Shown in pieces: positions 42,532-51,028 of a stretch of 64,000 nt of DNA (the stretch's first letter is position 1; the number at the start of each line of letters is the position of its first letter). The stretch is from contig NZ_JAUTWQ010000015.1 of NCBI RefSeq assembly GCF_046719735.1, forward strand, positions 83,361-147,360, written 5' to 3'. The notes under the pieces are model-generated. The model was given only the letters and a program-made list of their open reading frames with translations, was not told where the DNA came from and ran no database searches. A program made the translations under genes and the position numbers. The DNA comes from Halobacillus_B rhizosphaerae. GTDB lineage: Bacteria > Bacillota > Bacilli > Bacillales > Halobacillaceae.

Positions 42532-43893
42532 ATGACAGAGTGGGATGAATATAAAACTATTTTTCATTCACTGCAGGAGGATATTCTTGTCACGAAAACG
42601 GATGGAACCATCGTTAAAGTCAGTGAAGGAACCGGAGCGGTTTATGATATTAATGCAGATGAATTGATGGGCAGATCTGTTTATGACTTGGAAAGGGAAG
42701 GACTGTTCACCCCGTTGGCGACACCCATGGTCGTTGAATCAAGAGAGAGGGTGACGTTCGTGCAGACTGTTATGGACGGGAAGAAACTGCTCGTAACCGG
42801 GCTGCCCGTTTTTGATAAGAATGGAGAACTCGTCCGCGTTGTGAGCTACTCTCATGATGTAACGGAATTGATGGAAATTAAAGCCGGGATGGAAGAGATG
42901 AGCATCGAGATGGAACGCGTACGAGAAGAACTTTCGCAGTTGAAAAAGCAGAAGGAGGAAAAGTTTATTTCCAAGAGCGAGCACATGCGAAGGGTGCTGG
43001 CTGCTGCCTATCAGGTGGCTGGAGTAGATGTGAACGTCCTGCTTCTCGGTGAATCTGGAGTCGGGAAGTCAGAACTGGCAAAATTAATCCATGATAAAAG
43101 CGAACGGTCGGAGGGCCCTTTTATTGAAGTGAATTGCGGGGCCATCCCTGAGTCCCTATTTGAAGCGGAGCTGTTCGGCTATGAAGGAGGATCCTTCACT
43201 GGTGCTACCAAAGGAGGAAGGAAAGGGTTAGTTGAAATGGCGGCCAATGGCACTTTGTTTCTGGATGAAGTAGGGGAACTGTCTCTTGCAAACCAAGTGA
43301 AGGTGTTAAAACTGATCCAGAAAAAATCCTTTTATAAAGTCGGCGGCAGGAAAGAGATTCATTCGGATTTCCGGCTGGTCAGTGCCACAAATAATAAATT
43401 AAAAGAATCCGTGGATAAGAAGAAGTTTCGGGAAGACTTGTATTTTCGATTAAATGTCGTTCCGATTACGATCCCCCCTTTAAGAGAGAGAAGAGAGGAT
43501 ATCATTCCACTGATCCAATTTTTCTTGGATCACTTTACAAAGCATTATAACCGAAAAAGGATCATAGACAGGGAAGTTCTCACTGAACTTCATGGGTTGA
43601 AGTGGCGGGGGAATGTAAGAGAATTGATTAATTTAATCGAACGATTAGTCGTTACGTCAACAGGATCGGTCATTCTTCCTGACGATTTGCCAAAGGCGTA
43701 CCGTCAAATCGATCTTCCCTATTCAAAAATGAATAATTTTGAGGAATCTCTATCAGAAACCTTGGAGAAAGTAGAAAAAGACAGGCTGGAACAAGCAAAA
43801 CAAAAATTTCACACAACGACTAGGATCGCTGAGGTACTAGGGATTAGTCAGCCAAGTGTAGTCAGAAAACTCAAAAAATACGGAATAAAATAA
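42532..43893 (+). CDS. sigma-54-dependent transcriptional activator with PAS domain
   Basis: About 453 residues. A PAS sensor (about 5-112) and a coiled coil (about 114-146) are followed by the AAA+ domain: Walker A GESGVGKS (173-180), sigma-54 contact loop GSFTGA (220-225; most relatives read GAFTGA), Walker B FLDEVGE (243-249). The C terminus is a TyrR-like helix-turn-helix (TRIAEVLGISQPSVVRKL). It activates RNA polymerase with sigma-54. AAGGTGAT precedes the ATG. A perfect -24/-12 promoter begins five bases after its stop codon and drives the next two genes, which makes them its likely targets, as in the RocR/GabR-type catabolic systems of bacilli. The signal is unknown. Confidence 0.93.
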   Translation: MTEWDEYKTIFHSLQEDILVTKTDGTIVKVSEGTGAVYDINADELMGRSVYDLEREGLFTPLATPMVVESRERVTFVQTVMDGKKLLVTGLPVFDKNGELVRVVSYSHDVTELMEIKAGMEEMSIEMERVREELSQLKKQKEEKFISKSEHMRRVLAAAYQVAGVDVNVLLLGESGVGKSELAKLIHDKSERSEGPFIEVNCGAIPESLFEAELFGYEGGSFTGATKGGRKGLVEMAANGTLFLDEVGELSLANQVKVLKLIQKKSFYKVGGRKEIHSDFRLVSATNNKLKESVDKKKFREDLYFRLNVVPITIPPLRERREDIIPLIQFFLDHFTKHYNRKRIIDREVLTELHGLKWRGNVRELINLIERLVVTSTGSVILPDDLPKAYRQIDLPYSKMNNFEESLSETLEKVEKDRLEQAKQKFHTTTRIAEVLGISQPSVVRKLKKYGIK

Positions 43894-43898
43894 TTTAT

Positions 43899-43914
43899 TG
43901 GCACGATATTTGCA
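43899..43914 (+). promoter_or_regulatory. sigma-54 (-24/-12) promoter
   Basis: TGGCACGATATTTGCA matches the sigma-54 consensus TGGCACRNNNNTTGCW at every position. Transcription would start near 43926, some 50 bases ahead of the YjiH-like gene. Confidence 0.88.
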
Positions 43915-43975
43915 TGCTAGAAAATAAAGGTTGGAATTTTTGCGATTGATAAAATTTACTGAGGGGCGTGAACAG

Positions 43976-45370
43976 ATGGAGGTTAAACAGAAAAGAAGTT
44001 TTGAGTTGGAGGAGGAGCAAGGGAACGTTGGGATTCAATCCACACGAAATTATTTATGGTTCATTATCCCTTCTTTATTAGGCGTTCTGTTATTTCTGGT
44101 ACCGATATCATATGGAGGTAAAATTACGATTGGGGTCGGGGTTATGGCAGAAACGGTACAGGTTTATCTTGAGCCGGTACTCCCAGCTTTGATGACAGCC
44201 ATTATTGTATTCTCCGCTCTCCTTCCTATTGTAGCGAGAGCAGCCAAACCCAAGGTTATTATGAATCATCCCTTTATTAAACAGCTTTTCTATGTGAATT
44301 CCTTTTGGATCATCACAAGAATAGCAGGGGCAGTATTTGCTCTGATGGCCCTATTTTCTTTTGGTCCGGAGTTTATTATCTCCGAAAGCACAGGAGGAAC
44401 GATGCTTTATTCTTTAGTGCCGGTACTTGCTGCCTGGTTCCTGTTTGCAGGAATCTTAATGCCTTTACTTATGGATTTCGGACTAATGGACTTTGTTGGA
44501 ACGATGCTTCGTAAAGTGATGCGACCAATATTTAAACTTCCGGGTCGTTCCTCTGTAGATGCTTTGGCTTCCTGGATGGGGGCAGGTACTGTCGGTGTGT
44601 TAATTACGACTAAGCAATATGAGGAAGGCTATTATACCAAACGCGAAGCAGCCATTATTGCGACGAACTTTTCGATTAACTCGATTGCATTCAGTTTAGT
44701 CGTCATTAGTTTTATAGGCTTAGAGGAATATTTTGTTCCTTTCTATTTAACCGTAGCGGCATCAGGATTGGCAGCTGCCTTCATTTGTCCGCGCATTCCG
44801 CCATTATCTAAGAAAGAAGATACCTATTTTGAAGATACAGGAATGAAAATATCAGAAGACACACCTGAAGGAACTTCCAATTTCCAATGGGGGGTCCAAA
44901 AAGCTCTTCACAAAGCATCAGAGGTTAGAGGCCTGAAGCAGGTGGTTACCAATGGCGTCCAGACCGTTCTCGATATTTACTTTGTCCTTATTCCCTTAGT
45001 CATGGCTCTGGGAACTGTTGCCTTAGTTATTGCTGAATTCACACCTTTCTTTAATTACTTATCTATGCCGATCGTGCCGATTCTTCAATGGATGCAAATT
45101 CCAGAAGCAGCCCAAGCAGCCCCTGCCATGGTGGTTGGGTTTGCAGATATGTTCTTGCCAGCGGTAATTGGCGCAAGTATTCAAAGTGAACTGACTCGGT
45201 TTGTGATTGCAGCTATTTCATTAACGCAGCTTATCTATATGTCGGAAATCGGTATCTTGCTTGTGAAATCGAAAATACCGATCTCTATTCTGGAGCTTGC
45301 GATTATATTCGTACAGCGTACCCTTATCACACTTCCGATTATTGTAATTGTTGCTCACATCATTTTTTAG
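43976..45370 (+). CDS. YjiH family / nucleoside-recognition (Gate) domain membrane protein
   Basis: About 464 residues with about ten hydrophobic segments. Gate-domain-like stretches are DALASWMGAGTVGVLITTKQYEEG and AAPAMVVGFADMFLPAVIGA; the family resembles the membrane parts of SpoIIIAG/SpmA-like and FeoB Gate proteins. The role is probably transport, and the operon suggests the substrate is the amine or amino acid handled by the aminotransferase that follows. GAGGGG lies nine bases before the chosen ATG; the frame is open 15 codons further upstream, but that would overlap the promoter region. Confidence 0.83.
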   Translation: MEVKQKRSFELEEEQGNVGIQSTRNYLWFIIPSLLGVLLFLVPISYGGKITIGVGVMAETVQVYLEPVLPALMTAIIVFSALLPIVARAAKPKVIMNHPFIKQLFYVNSFWIITRIAGAVFALMALFSFGPEFIISESTGGTMLYSLVPVLAAWFLFAGILMPLLMDFGLMDFVGTMLRKVMRPIFKLPGRSSVDALASWMGAGTVGVLITTKQYEEGYYTKREAAIIATNFSINSIAFSLVVISFIGLEEYFVPFYLTVAASGLAAAFICPRIPPLSKKEDTYFEDTGMKISEDTPEGTSNFQWGVQKALHKASEVRGLKQVVTNGVQTVLDIYFVLIPLVMALGTVALVIAEFTPFFNYLSMPIVPILQWMQIPEAAQAAPAMVVGFADMFLPAVIGASIQSELTRFVIAAISLTQLIYMSEIGILLVKSKIPISILELAIIFVQRTLITLPIIVIVAHIIF

Positions 45371-45382
45371 GAGGACAAGACT

Positions 45383-46708
45383 ATGAACTCATCATTTGAA
45401 AACCTATACGAACGTATGCCTGATTTACTTGCCCCAAGTATGGCAAAAGACCATCCGAATCTTCCTGTAGTAAAAGAAGAAGGATGCTACTACTACGGGG
45501 AGGATGGCAGGAAATATTTGGATTTCACTTCCGGGATTGCCGTGGCCAATACCGGTCACAGGCATCCTAAAGTTGTACAGGCAATTAAAGATAGTGACGA
45601 TCAATTAATGCACGGTCCTTCGGGAGTTATTATGTATGATTCCATTCTTAGAGTTGCCGACCGGTTAAAGGACAAATTACCTGGCGATTTAGATTGTTTC
45701 TTTTTTGCTAATAGCGGTACCGAGGCTATTGAAGGGGCATTAAAGCTTGCCAAATATGCGACACAGCGCGCCTACACCGTTTCTTTCACCGGGTGTTTTC
45801 ACGGCCGTTCTTTAGGAGCTCTCGGCGTAAGTACATCGAAAAGTAAGTATCGGAAATTTCTACAGCCGAATGGGCTCACTTATCAGCTTCCTTATGCTGA
45901 TGAAAGTAGCTGTCCAAGCGGTGTAAATGCAGAAGAGTATTGTGCAGAGAAGCTGGAGAAAGATGTGGAACTGTTATTTGATCATCAAGTAACGCCGGAA
46001 GAAGTCGCGTGCTTCATCGTTGAACCTGTACTGGGAGAAGGCGGATATATTATCCCTCCGAAATCCTGGCTCAAGAAGGTACGCGAAATTTGTGACCGTC
46101 ACGGCATTCTGCTGATCTTTGATGAAGTTCAAACGGGATTCGGCAGGACCGGCGATTGGTTTGCTGCCCAAACCTTTGATGTTACTCCTGATATTATGGC
46201 TATTGCTAAAGGGATCGCTTCAGGTATGCCGCTTAGTGCCACGGTTGCTTCAAAAGAGTTAATGAGCAAATGGCCGATGGGTACGCATGGAACGACCTTT
46301 GGCGGAAATCCTATTGCCTGTTCGGCTGCCCTTGCCACGCTTGATGTCATGGAAGAAGAAAACCTTGTCGAGAACTCTAAAAATCTAGGAGCCTATGCCA
46401 TAAATAAATTAGAAGAGATAAAAGAAAGGCACCAAGTTATTGGAAACGTACGAGGCGTCGGTCTGATGATTGGGATCGAAATTGTCGACCAGCACACTGG
46501 CGAACCTGATGGAAAAGGTATGATGAAGATCTTGGATGCTTCCCTCGAAAAAGGAGTATTGTTTTATTTGTGTGGCAAGCATCAAGAAGTTATCCGGATG
46601 ATCCCGCCGCTGATTGTAACTCAGGAGCAGATTGATCAAGGGTTAGAAGTATTTGAAGAAGCGGTCGAGGAGTATGAAAGGAAATTGCAGGCTGCTACTG
46701 TGAGCTGA
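45383..46708 (+). CDS. class III aminotransferase (4-aminobutyrate/ornithine type)
   Basis: A 441-residue PLP enzyme. The cofactor region is seen as FFANSGTEAIEGALKLAKYA (about 103-122), FDEVQTGFGRTGDWFA with the PLP-binding Asp, and IAKGIASGMPL with the Schiff-base lysine (near 275); GTHGTTFGGNP closes the phosphate site. It transfers the omega-amino group of GABA, beta-alanine, ornithine, or a similar amine to 2-oxoglutarate. GGAGG precedes the ATG; it is co-transcribed with the YjiH-like gene from the sigma-54 promoter. There is no semialdehyde dehydrogenase in the operon. GABA is my first guess. Confidence 0.92.
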   Translation: MNSSFENLYERMPDLLAPSMAKDHPNLPVVKEEGCYYYGEDGRKYLDFTSGIAVANTGHRHPKVVQAIKDSDDQLMHGPSGVIMYDSILRVADRLKDKLPGDLDCFFFANSGTEAIEGALKLAKYATQRAYTVSFTGCFHGRSLGALGVSTSKSKYRKFLQPNGLTYQLPYADESSCPSGVNAEEYCAEKLEKDVELLFDHQVTPEEVACFIVEPVLGEGGYIIPPKSWLKKVREICDRHGILLIFDEVQTGFGRTGDWFAAQTFDVTPDIMAIAKGIASGMPLSATVASKELMSKWPMGTHGTTFGGNPIACSAALATLDVMEEENLVENSKNLGAYAINKLEEIKERHQVIGNVRGVGLMIGIEIVDQHTGEPDGKGMMKILDASLEKGVLFYLCGKHQEVIRMIPPLIVTQEQIDQGLEVFEEAVEEYERKLQAATVS

Positions 46709-46727
46709 GTAATCTTCGCCTCATACA

Positions 46728-46795
46728 AGACAAAAAATCCGAACGATGATGGAATGGTATGAACATTTCATCATCGTTCGGATTTAATTTTGTCT
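46728..46795. terminator. long bidirectional terminator
   Basis: AAATCCGAACGATGATG pairs with CATCATCGTTCGGATTT, and the flanks (AGACAAAA and TTTTGTCT) extend the symmetry. It ends the aminotransferase operon from the left and the AbgT operon from the right. Confidence 0.85.
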
Positions 46796-46826
46796 AAAGG
46801 AACTCTGTTTCTTTCTTTTTTCTTTA

Positions 46827-48353
46827 TTAAATATGCATATGAATCCCCGGACCAAATGGTATACCTAGCAGAGCAAAGGCAATGAGGAGAATAACCCAGA
46901 CAATGAAGAAAATAACACTGTAAGGGAGCATGAGGGAGATTAATGTTCCTAACCCTGCCTTCTTATTGTACTCTCTCATAAAGGCAAGCACGACGATAAT
47001 ATACGGGTTCATCGGAGTGATGATATTTGTTGAAGAATCGGCAATTCGATACGCTGCCTGTATAAAAGCAGGATGGTAGTCTAATAGATGAAACATTTGC
47101 AGGAAGATCGGTGCTTCCAGTGCCCACTGTGCAGATCCGCTAAAGATGAGCAAGTTCATTAATGCTGTCAGCATGGAGAACCCTACGACGATCGGTAGTC
47201 CCGTCATATTCATAGACTCAAGGAAGTTGGCCCCGCTTACAGCTATCCATGTTCCAATATTCGTCCAGCTAAAGTAAGCAATAAACTGAGCAGCAGCAAA
47301 AATTAGAACAATAAACCCTGACATATCCTTCATCGCTTCACTCATAAAACCTGAAATATCTTTGGTCGATTGTATCTTTTTAACTGTGGCTCCATAGGCA
47401 ATCCCGATGGTAATGAAGAATAATAGAATGATAGGGACGATGCCGTCTAAGAATGGGGAAGGGATGATTCCTCCTTCTTCATTTCGCAGCGCTGAACCAG
47501 GCCAAGCAATCGCAACGATTAGCAATGCTATAAAGGCTAAACCAGCAAAGACTGCATTCCGGAACCCTTTCTTTTCGAGAGATGTACTTGCCTCAAGTTC
47601 ATTTTCCGAAGCGTCCCCTTTATATTTCCCTAAACGAGGTTCAATAATCTTCTCTGTGATCAGGGCACCCGTGATCGATAATACCACCACTGATGCAATC
47701 ATGAAGTACCAGTTATCAACGGGAGTTACAACGATGTCCGATCCTATACCTTCCATAACTTCTGTAGATATACCGGATAGCAGGGCATCTGTACCCGCAA
47801 TAATGATGTTCGCGGTAAAGCCAGACCCTACTCCGGCGAAACCAGCTGCTAGACCTGCCAGAGGGTGTCGTCCAACAGTATAGAAGACCATAGCGGCGAG
47901 TGGAGGAACGATAACGAATGCTGCATCAGAGGCTAAGTTTCCTAATATTCCGACAAATATGACCGCATAAGTGATCAATGAACTAGGAGCTTTTAATATG
48001 GTGCTTTTAATTGCTGTTTCTAGTAAACCTACTTTATCCGCAAGTCCAATTCCTAACATCATGGCCAGCACAAGCCCGAGTGGAGCGAATCCAGTAAAAT
48101 TATCAAGCATTGAAGTAAGGATATAATCTAGTCCATCCCCTGAAACCAGACTCTTAATGGGAACAATATCCCCAGTTCCTGGCTCTTTGACTGTAACGTC
48201 GAATAATGAAATGACAAAGGAAAAAAGAATCGTAAATCCTGCCAAGTAAACGAATAGCATGAATGGTTCAGGAAGTTTGTTGCCAGCTTTTTCAATAAAG
48301 TTTAAAAACCTCGCCAATCCTTTGTCTGATTTCTCCTTGGTGTGTGTAGTCAT
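46827..48353 (-). CDS. abgT: AbgT family transporter
   Basis: A 508-residue secondary transporter. Family stretches include KLPEPFMLFVYLAGFTILFS near the N terminus, ASDAAFVIVPPLAAMVFYTVGRHPLAG (near 140-165) and IADSSTNIITPMNPYIIVVLAF near 440. The E. coli relative imports p-aminobenzoyl-glutamate; others are reported to export sulfonamides. GGAAGGG precedes the ATG. It is the last gene of the M20-hydrolase locus and has a 114-base upstream gap carrying a box that is repeated before the first gene. Import of acylated amino acids for the adjacent hydrolases is the most coherent role. Confidence 0.92.
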   Translation of the reverse strand: MTTHTKEKSDKGLARFLNFIEKAGNKLPEPFMLFVYLAGFTILFSFVISLFDVTVKEPGTGDIVPIKSLVSGDGLDYILTSMLDNFTGFAPLGLVLAMMLGIGLADKVGLLETAIKSTILKAPSSLITYAVIFVGILGNLASDAAFVIVPPLAAMVFYTVGRHPLAGLAAGFAGVGSGFTANIIIAGTDALLSGISTEVMEGIGSDIVVTPVDNWYFMIASVVVLSITGALITEKIIEPRLGKYKGDASENELEASTSLEKKGFRNAVFAGLAFIALLIVAIAWPGSALRNEEGGIIPSPFLDGIVPIILLFFITIGIAYGATVKKIQSTKDISGFMSEAMKDMSGFIVLIFAAAQFIAYFSWTNIGTWIAVSGANFLESMNMTGLPIVVGFSMLTALMNLLIFSGSAQWALEAPIFLQMFHLLDYHPAFIQAAYRIADSSTNIITPMNPYIIVVLAFMREYNKKAGLGTLISLMLPYSVIFFIVWVILLIAFALLGIPFGPGIHMHI

Positions 48354-48378
48354 GTTATTTCACCCTTCCTTTTAATTT

Positions 48379-48394
48379 GGGAAAATGTCCTTAA
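48379..48394. promoter_or_regulatory. shared box upstream of abgT
   Basis: GGGAAAATGTCCTTAA contains an imperfect GGA...TCC inverted repeat, and with what follows (ATCCTTCCGTTT) it resembles 53551-53578 upstream of the first gene of the locus. It may be the operator of the local regulator. Confidence 0.45.
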
Positions 48395-48467
48395 TCCTTC
48401 CGTTTATAGCCGAAAAACGGCTTACATTGACATTTATTCATGATTCAAGTCTCCTCCCCTAATAAAA

Positions 48468-49778
48468 TTATTGGGGGAAGGGGAGGAATTGATAGACTTT
48501 TCTAGGGCGGCCTCTTTCTCCGGATTGTGTTTCACCTGCCTGGGAAACGATTCCGACCCGCTCCATTTCAGCAAGAATCCGCCGGCCATTTCTTTCTGTG
48601 CTTTTCAGCCACCTGGCTAGGTCCTGGGAGGAAAAATTGTCGCGGCCATACTGTTTGGCGTAAGCTAATATTTTCGATACAATGCCTGGACTTATGTTGG
48701 CATCTTTAAATTTTTCCTGCCAGATTTGGCCGATGTCTGTGGTCTTGTAAGCAATTTGATCCTGCGGCTGTTTCAGAGAGATGGACTGATCATCGTCGAC
48801 AACTAAGATCATTGGTTTTTCGTATTCCTTAATATGCCGGAAGCCCATTCTGACATGTTGCTCGGCCTGTAATACCGTTTCTCCGAATCCAATGGATACT
48901 TTAGCCTTTAAGTTCGTCTGTGCCCGGATATCATCTATTAAGTTAAACAGGTCTCCTTCAGATTCGGCACTTAGTTCTCCCCGGGTGGTAAAAATGAAGA
49001 ACAATCCATCTCCCATCTGCATGACAGACCCGTTTGTTTTTTCGGCGATGGAATAGAGCTGATGACGAACCTCGAGTTCCTGATACTTTGTTTTAAAGGA
49101 GTAGTGCAGATCTTCTGAATGATCAGGATCCATCTCCGTTCTGCATCCAATAACGGCGACTTGAGAGTTGCGATATAGCTTCGACTGCGCTCGTTCTACT
49201 AAGAACTGAATAATCAATTTAATTGACAAGTAAGAAGGTGTAACGCGGAAGACGGGCACATTTCTCTCCTTCAGCTGTTGGTACACATACTTAATCGATG
49301 TGATCGCCACTTCTGTTTTCCCTTCTTCATATAATTGAGCATGAAAATCTGCTAACTTGTCGAAGCTTAAGTTCTGTGTAAAAGGATGGTTATAATACGT
49401 TAAGCTATCCAGCTGATAATAGGATAGAATTTTATCGAATTCTTCACTTTCAATCGTATCGATGCTGACCTTCCTGTACACTTGATTGGAAGCGAGCTGA
49501 GCTTCTAATAAAATTCCGAAGAAACTGGCGCCGTGTAAAGGCGGATAGGCTCCTTCATTTTCAGTAATAAGATCATGATTGAGTGCGTGCGTAAAGTTTA
49601 AGACTCCTGAGAAGAACCACTGATCTACTTCATAGCGATGGTTCGATAAGATCTCACTTACTTCGTTCAGTTTGTCATAAGGATAGGGGACGAACGTTAT
49701 ATCATCAAATTCTTTCGCTACATACATGATTAACTGCAAGGAGTCATGAGGAGCGATCACTCCTATTGTTGTCTTCAA
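48468..49778 (-). CDS. transcriptional regulator with sensor, cyclase-like and winged-helix domains
   Basis: A 436-residue protein that I cannot place in a named family. The first 200 residues look like an alpha/beta sensor domain resembling PrpR-N (IGVIAPHDSLQLIMYVAKEF). From about 205 to 325 a GGDEF- or GTP-cyclohydrolase III-like fold is suggested by VAVIGCRTE, SVMQMGDGLFFIF and AKVSIGFGETVLQAEQHV; the nucleotide-cyclising residues of GGDEF proteins are not kept. The last 75 residues form a winged helix-turn-helix (FSSQDLARWLKSTERNGRRI) ending in RGRPRKVYQF. Start is a TTG overlapping the stop of the preceding M20 gene, with GGTGG ahead. It probably controls this locus. Confidence 0.75.
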   Translation of the reverse strand: MKTTIGVIAPHDSLQLIMYVAKEFDDITFVPYPYDKLNEVSEILSNHRYEVDQWFFSGVLNFTHALNHDLITENEGAYPPLHGASFFGILLEAQLASNQVYRKVSIDTIESEEFDKILSYYQLDSLTYYNHPFTQNLSFDKLADFHAQLYEEGKTEVAITSIKYVYQQLKERNVPVFRVTPSYLSIKLIIQFLVERAQSKLYRNSQVAVIGCRTEMDPDHSEDLHYSFKTKYQELEVRHQLYSIAEKTNGSVMQMGDGLFFIFTTRGELSAESEGDLFNLIDDIRAQTNLKAKVSIGFGETVLQAEQHVRMGFRHIKEYEKPMILVVDDDQSISLKQPQDQIAYKTTDIGQIWQEKFKDANISPGIVSKILAYAKQYGRDNFSSQDLARWLKSTERNGRRILAEMERVGIVSQAGETQSGERGRPRKVYQFLPFPQ

Positions 49779-51028
49779 AGTTTACCACCGCTTTCCTGTC
49801 GTAAATATTCGGCGATTACTTTTGTTCCTGTCACTAAGTCTTCGAGAGAAGCATACTCCCGCGGGTGATGACTGATTCCATCTTGGCAGGGAATAAACAA
49901 AAGACCGGAGGGCCATTTATGGGCCATATTCATTACATCGTGACCAGCGCCACTGTCCATATTAAGGGACTTCATGTTCAAGTTTGCTGCAATCTCAGAT
50001 AGTTTGTTGCGAATGCTGTTGTCTAAAAATACAGAGTCATTATCGACCAGCGTCTGAACGGTTACTCTAATATTGCGTTTGCTTTCGATTTCCTTGCAGT
50101 ACTGTTGAATCCGTTGAGCTAGTTCCTTTTTCAACTGATCATCCACGCTTCGAATATCAATACCGAGTTCTACTTCGCCCGGGATTACGTTCATGACATT
50201 CGGAACGATATGTCCTGTGCTGACTGTAGCTACTAAAGGGAGAGATGCAGCTTCGTTCAGCTGATGAGCTTGTTCTTCGACGAAGGTGATGAGAGGAGCG
50301 ATGGAAGCGAAGGCATCCTTACGTTTGTCCATGGGTGTCGTTCCTGTATGGTTAGCCATTCCGAAAGCTGTTACTTTCAGACGAATGGGACAGGCAACTC
50401 CTCGGACAATACCTATTTGCGCCCCATGTTCCTCAATTTGAGTTCCTTGTTCAATATGAAGCTCCAGGAAGCTTTCCAAGCGGTTCGTGTTAACTTCTGC
50501 TTGGTCCATTTTGTCCCACGATAATCCGAATGACTCTACCGCTTCTTGAATACTGATTCCTTCCGCATCTTTTACTGAAGCAACTTCATCTTTTGCGAGT
50601 AATCCGCTGATGGCTTTACTTCCAATGGTGGAAACACCAAAACGGGCAGATTCTTCTGATGCGAAACAAAGGATCGTTATATTTTTCTGTGGTTCATAAT
50701 GCTGATCTTTTAAACGTTTAATGGCAGCTAGCCCAGTTAGTACGCCAGCAACGCCATCATAACCTCCCCCGGAACTAACCGTGTCCAGATGGGATCCGAC
50801 AGCTATAGTGGGAGTGTTTTCATTTACGAGCCATGTTGCCCATAAGTTGCCGGCTTGATCCGTGTGTACGTCCAGTCCAAGAGTTTCAGCAATGGCTTGA
50901 AATACGTGATGCGCCTGTTTTTCTTCCTTAGTGTAGCTGAGTCTAGTGAATCCATGAGTATAATCCATTTCATCAGTAAGGTTAAGCTTGAGTAACGTTT
51001 CTTCAAGCCATTCCGTTAAGCTATTCAA
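49775..51028 (-). CDS. M20 family Zn-dependent amidohydrolase (allantoate/N-carbamoyl-amino-acid type)
   Basis: About 417 residues. Metal-site and catalytic motifs of the hydantoinase/carbamoylase group are present: VGSHLDTVSSGGGYDGVAGV, CFASEESARFG, SFLELHIEQGTQIEEHGAQI and the late SGAGHDVMNMA. It splits N-carbamoyl-amino acids, ureido or amide compounds. Start is a TTG at 51028 with GGGGGAAA ahead, overlapping the preceding gene's stop by eight bases; the longer open frame in front of it overlaps the abgA-like gene and is not used. It overlaps the regulator by four bases. Confidence 0.9.
   Translation of the reverse strand: MNSLTEWLEETLLKLNLTDEMDYTHGFTRLSYTKEEKQAHHVFQAIAETLGLDVHTDQAGNLWATWLVNENTPTIAVGSHLDTVSSGGGYDGVAGVLTGLAAIKRLKDQHYEPQKNITILCFASEESARFGVSTIGSKAISGLLAKDEVASVKDAEGISIQEAVESFGLSWDKMDQAEVNTNRLESFLELHIEQGTQIEEHGAQIGIVRGVACPIRLKVTAFGMANHTGTTPMDKRKDAFASIAPLITFVEEQAHQLNEAASLPLVATVSTGHIVPNVMNVIPGEVELGIDIRSVDDQLKKELAQRIQQYCKEIESKRNIRVTVQTLVDNDSVFLDNSIRNKLSEIAANLNMKSLNMDSGAGHDVMNMAHKWPSGLLFIPCQDGISHHPREYASLEDLVTGTKVIAEYLRQESGGKL

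Noticed and set aside
47407..47883. 158-codon ORF opposite abgT
   Set aside because: Same explanation: complement of a hydrophobic coding sequence, no start signals.
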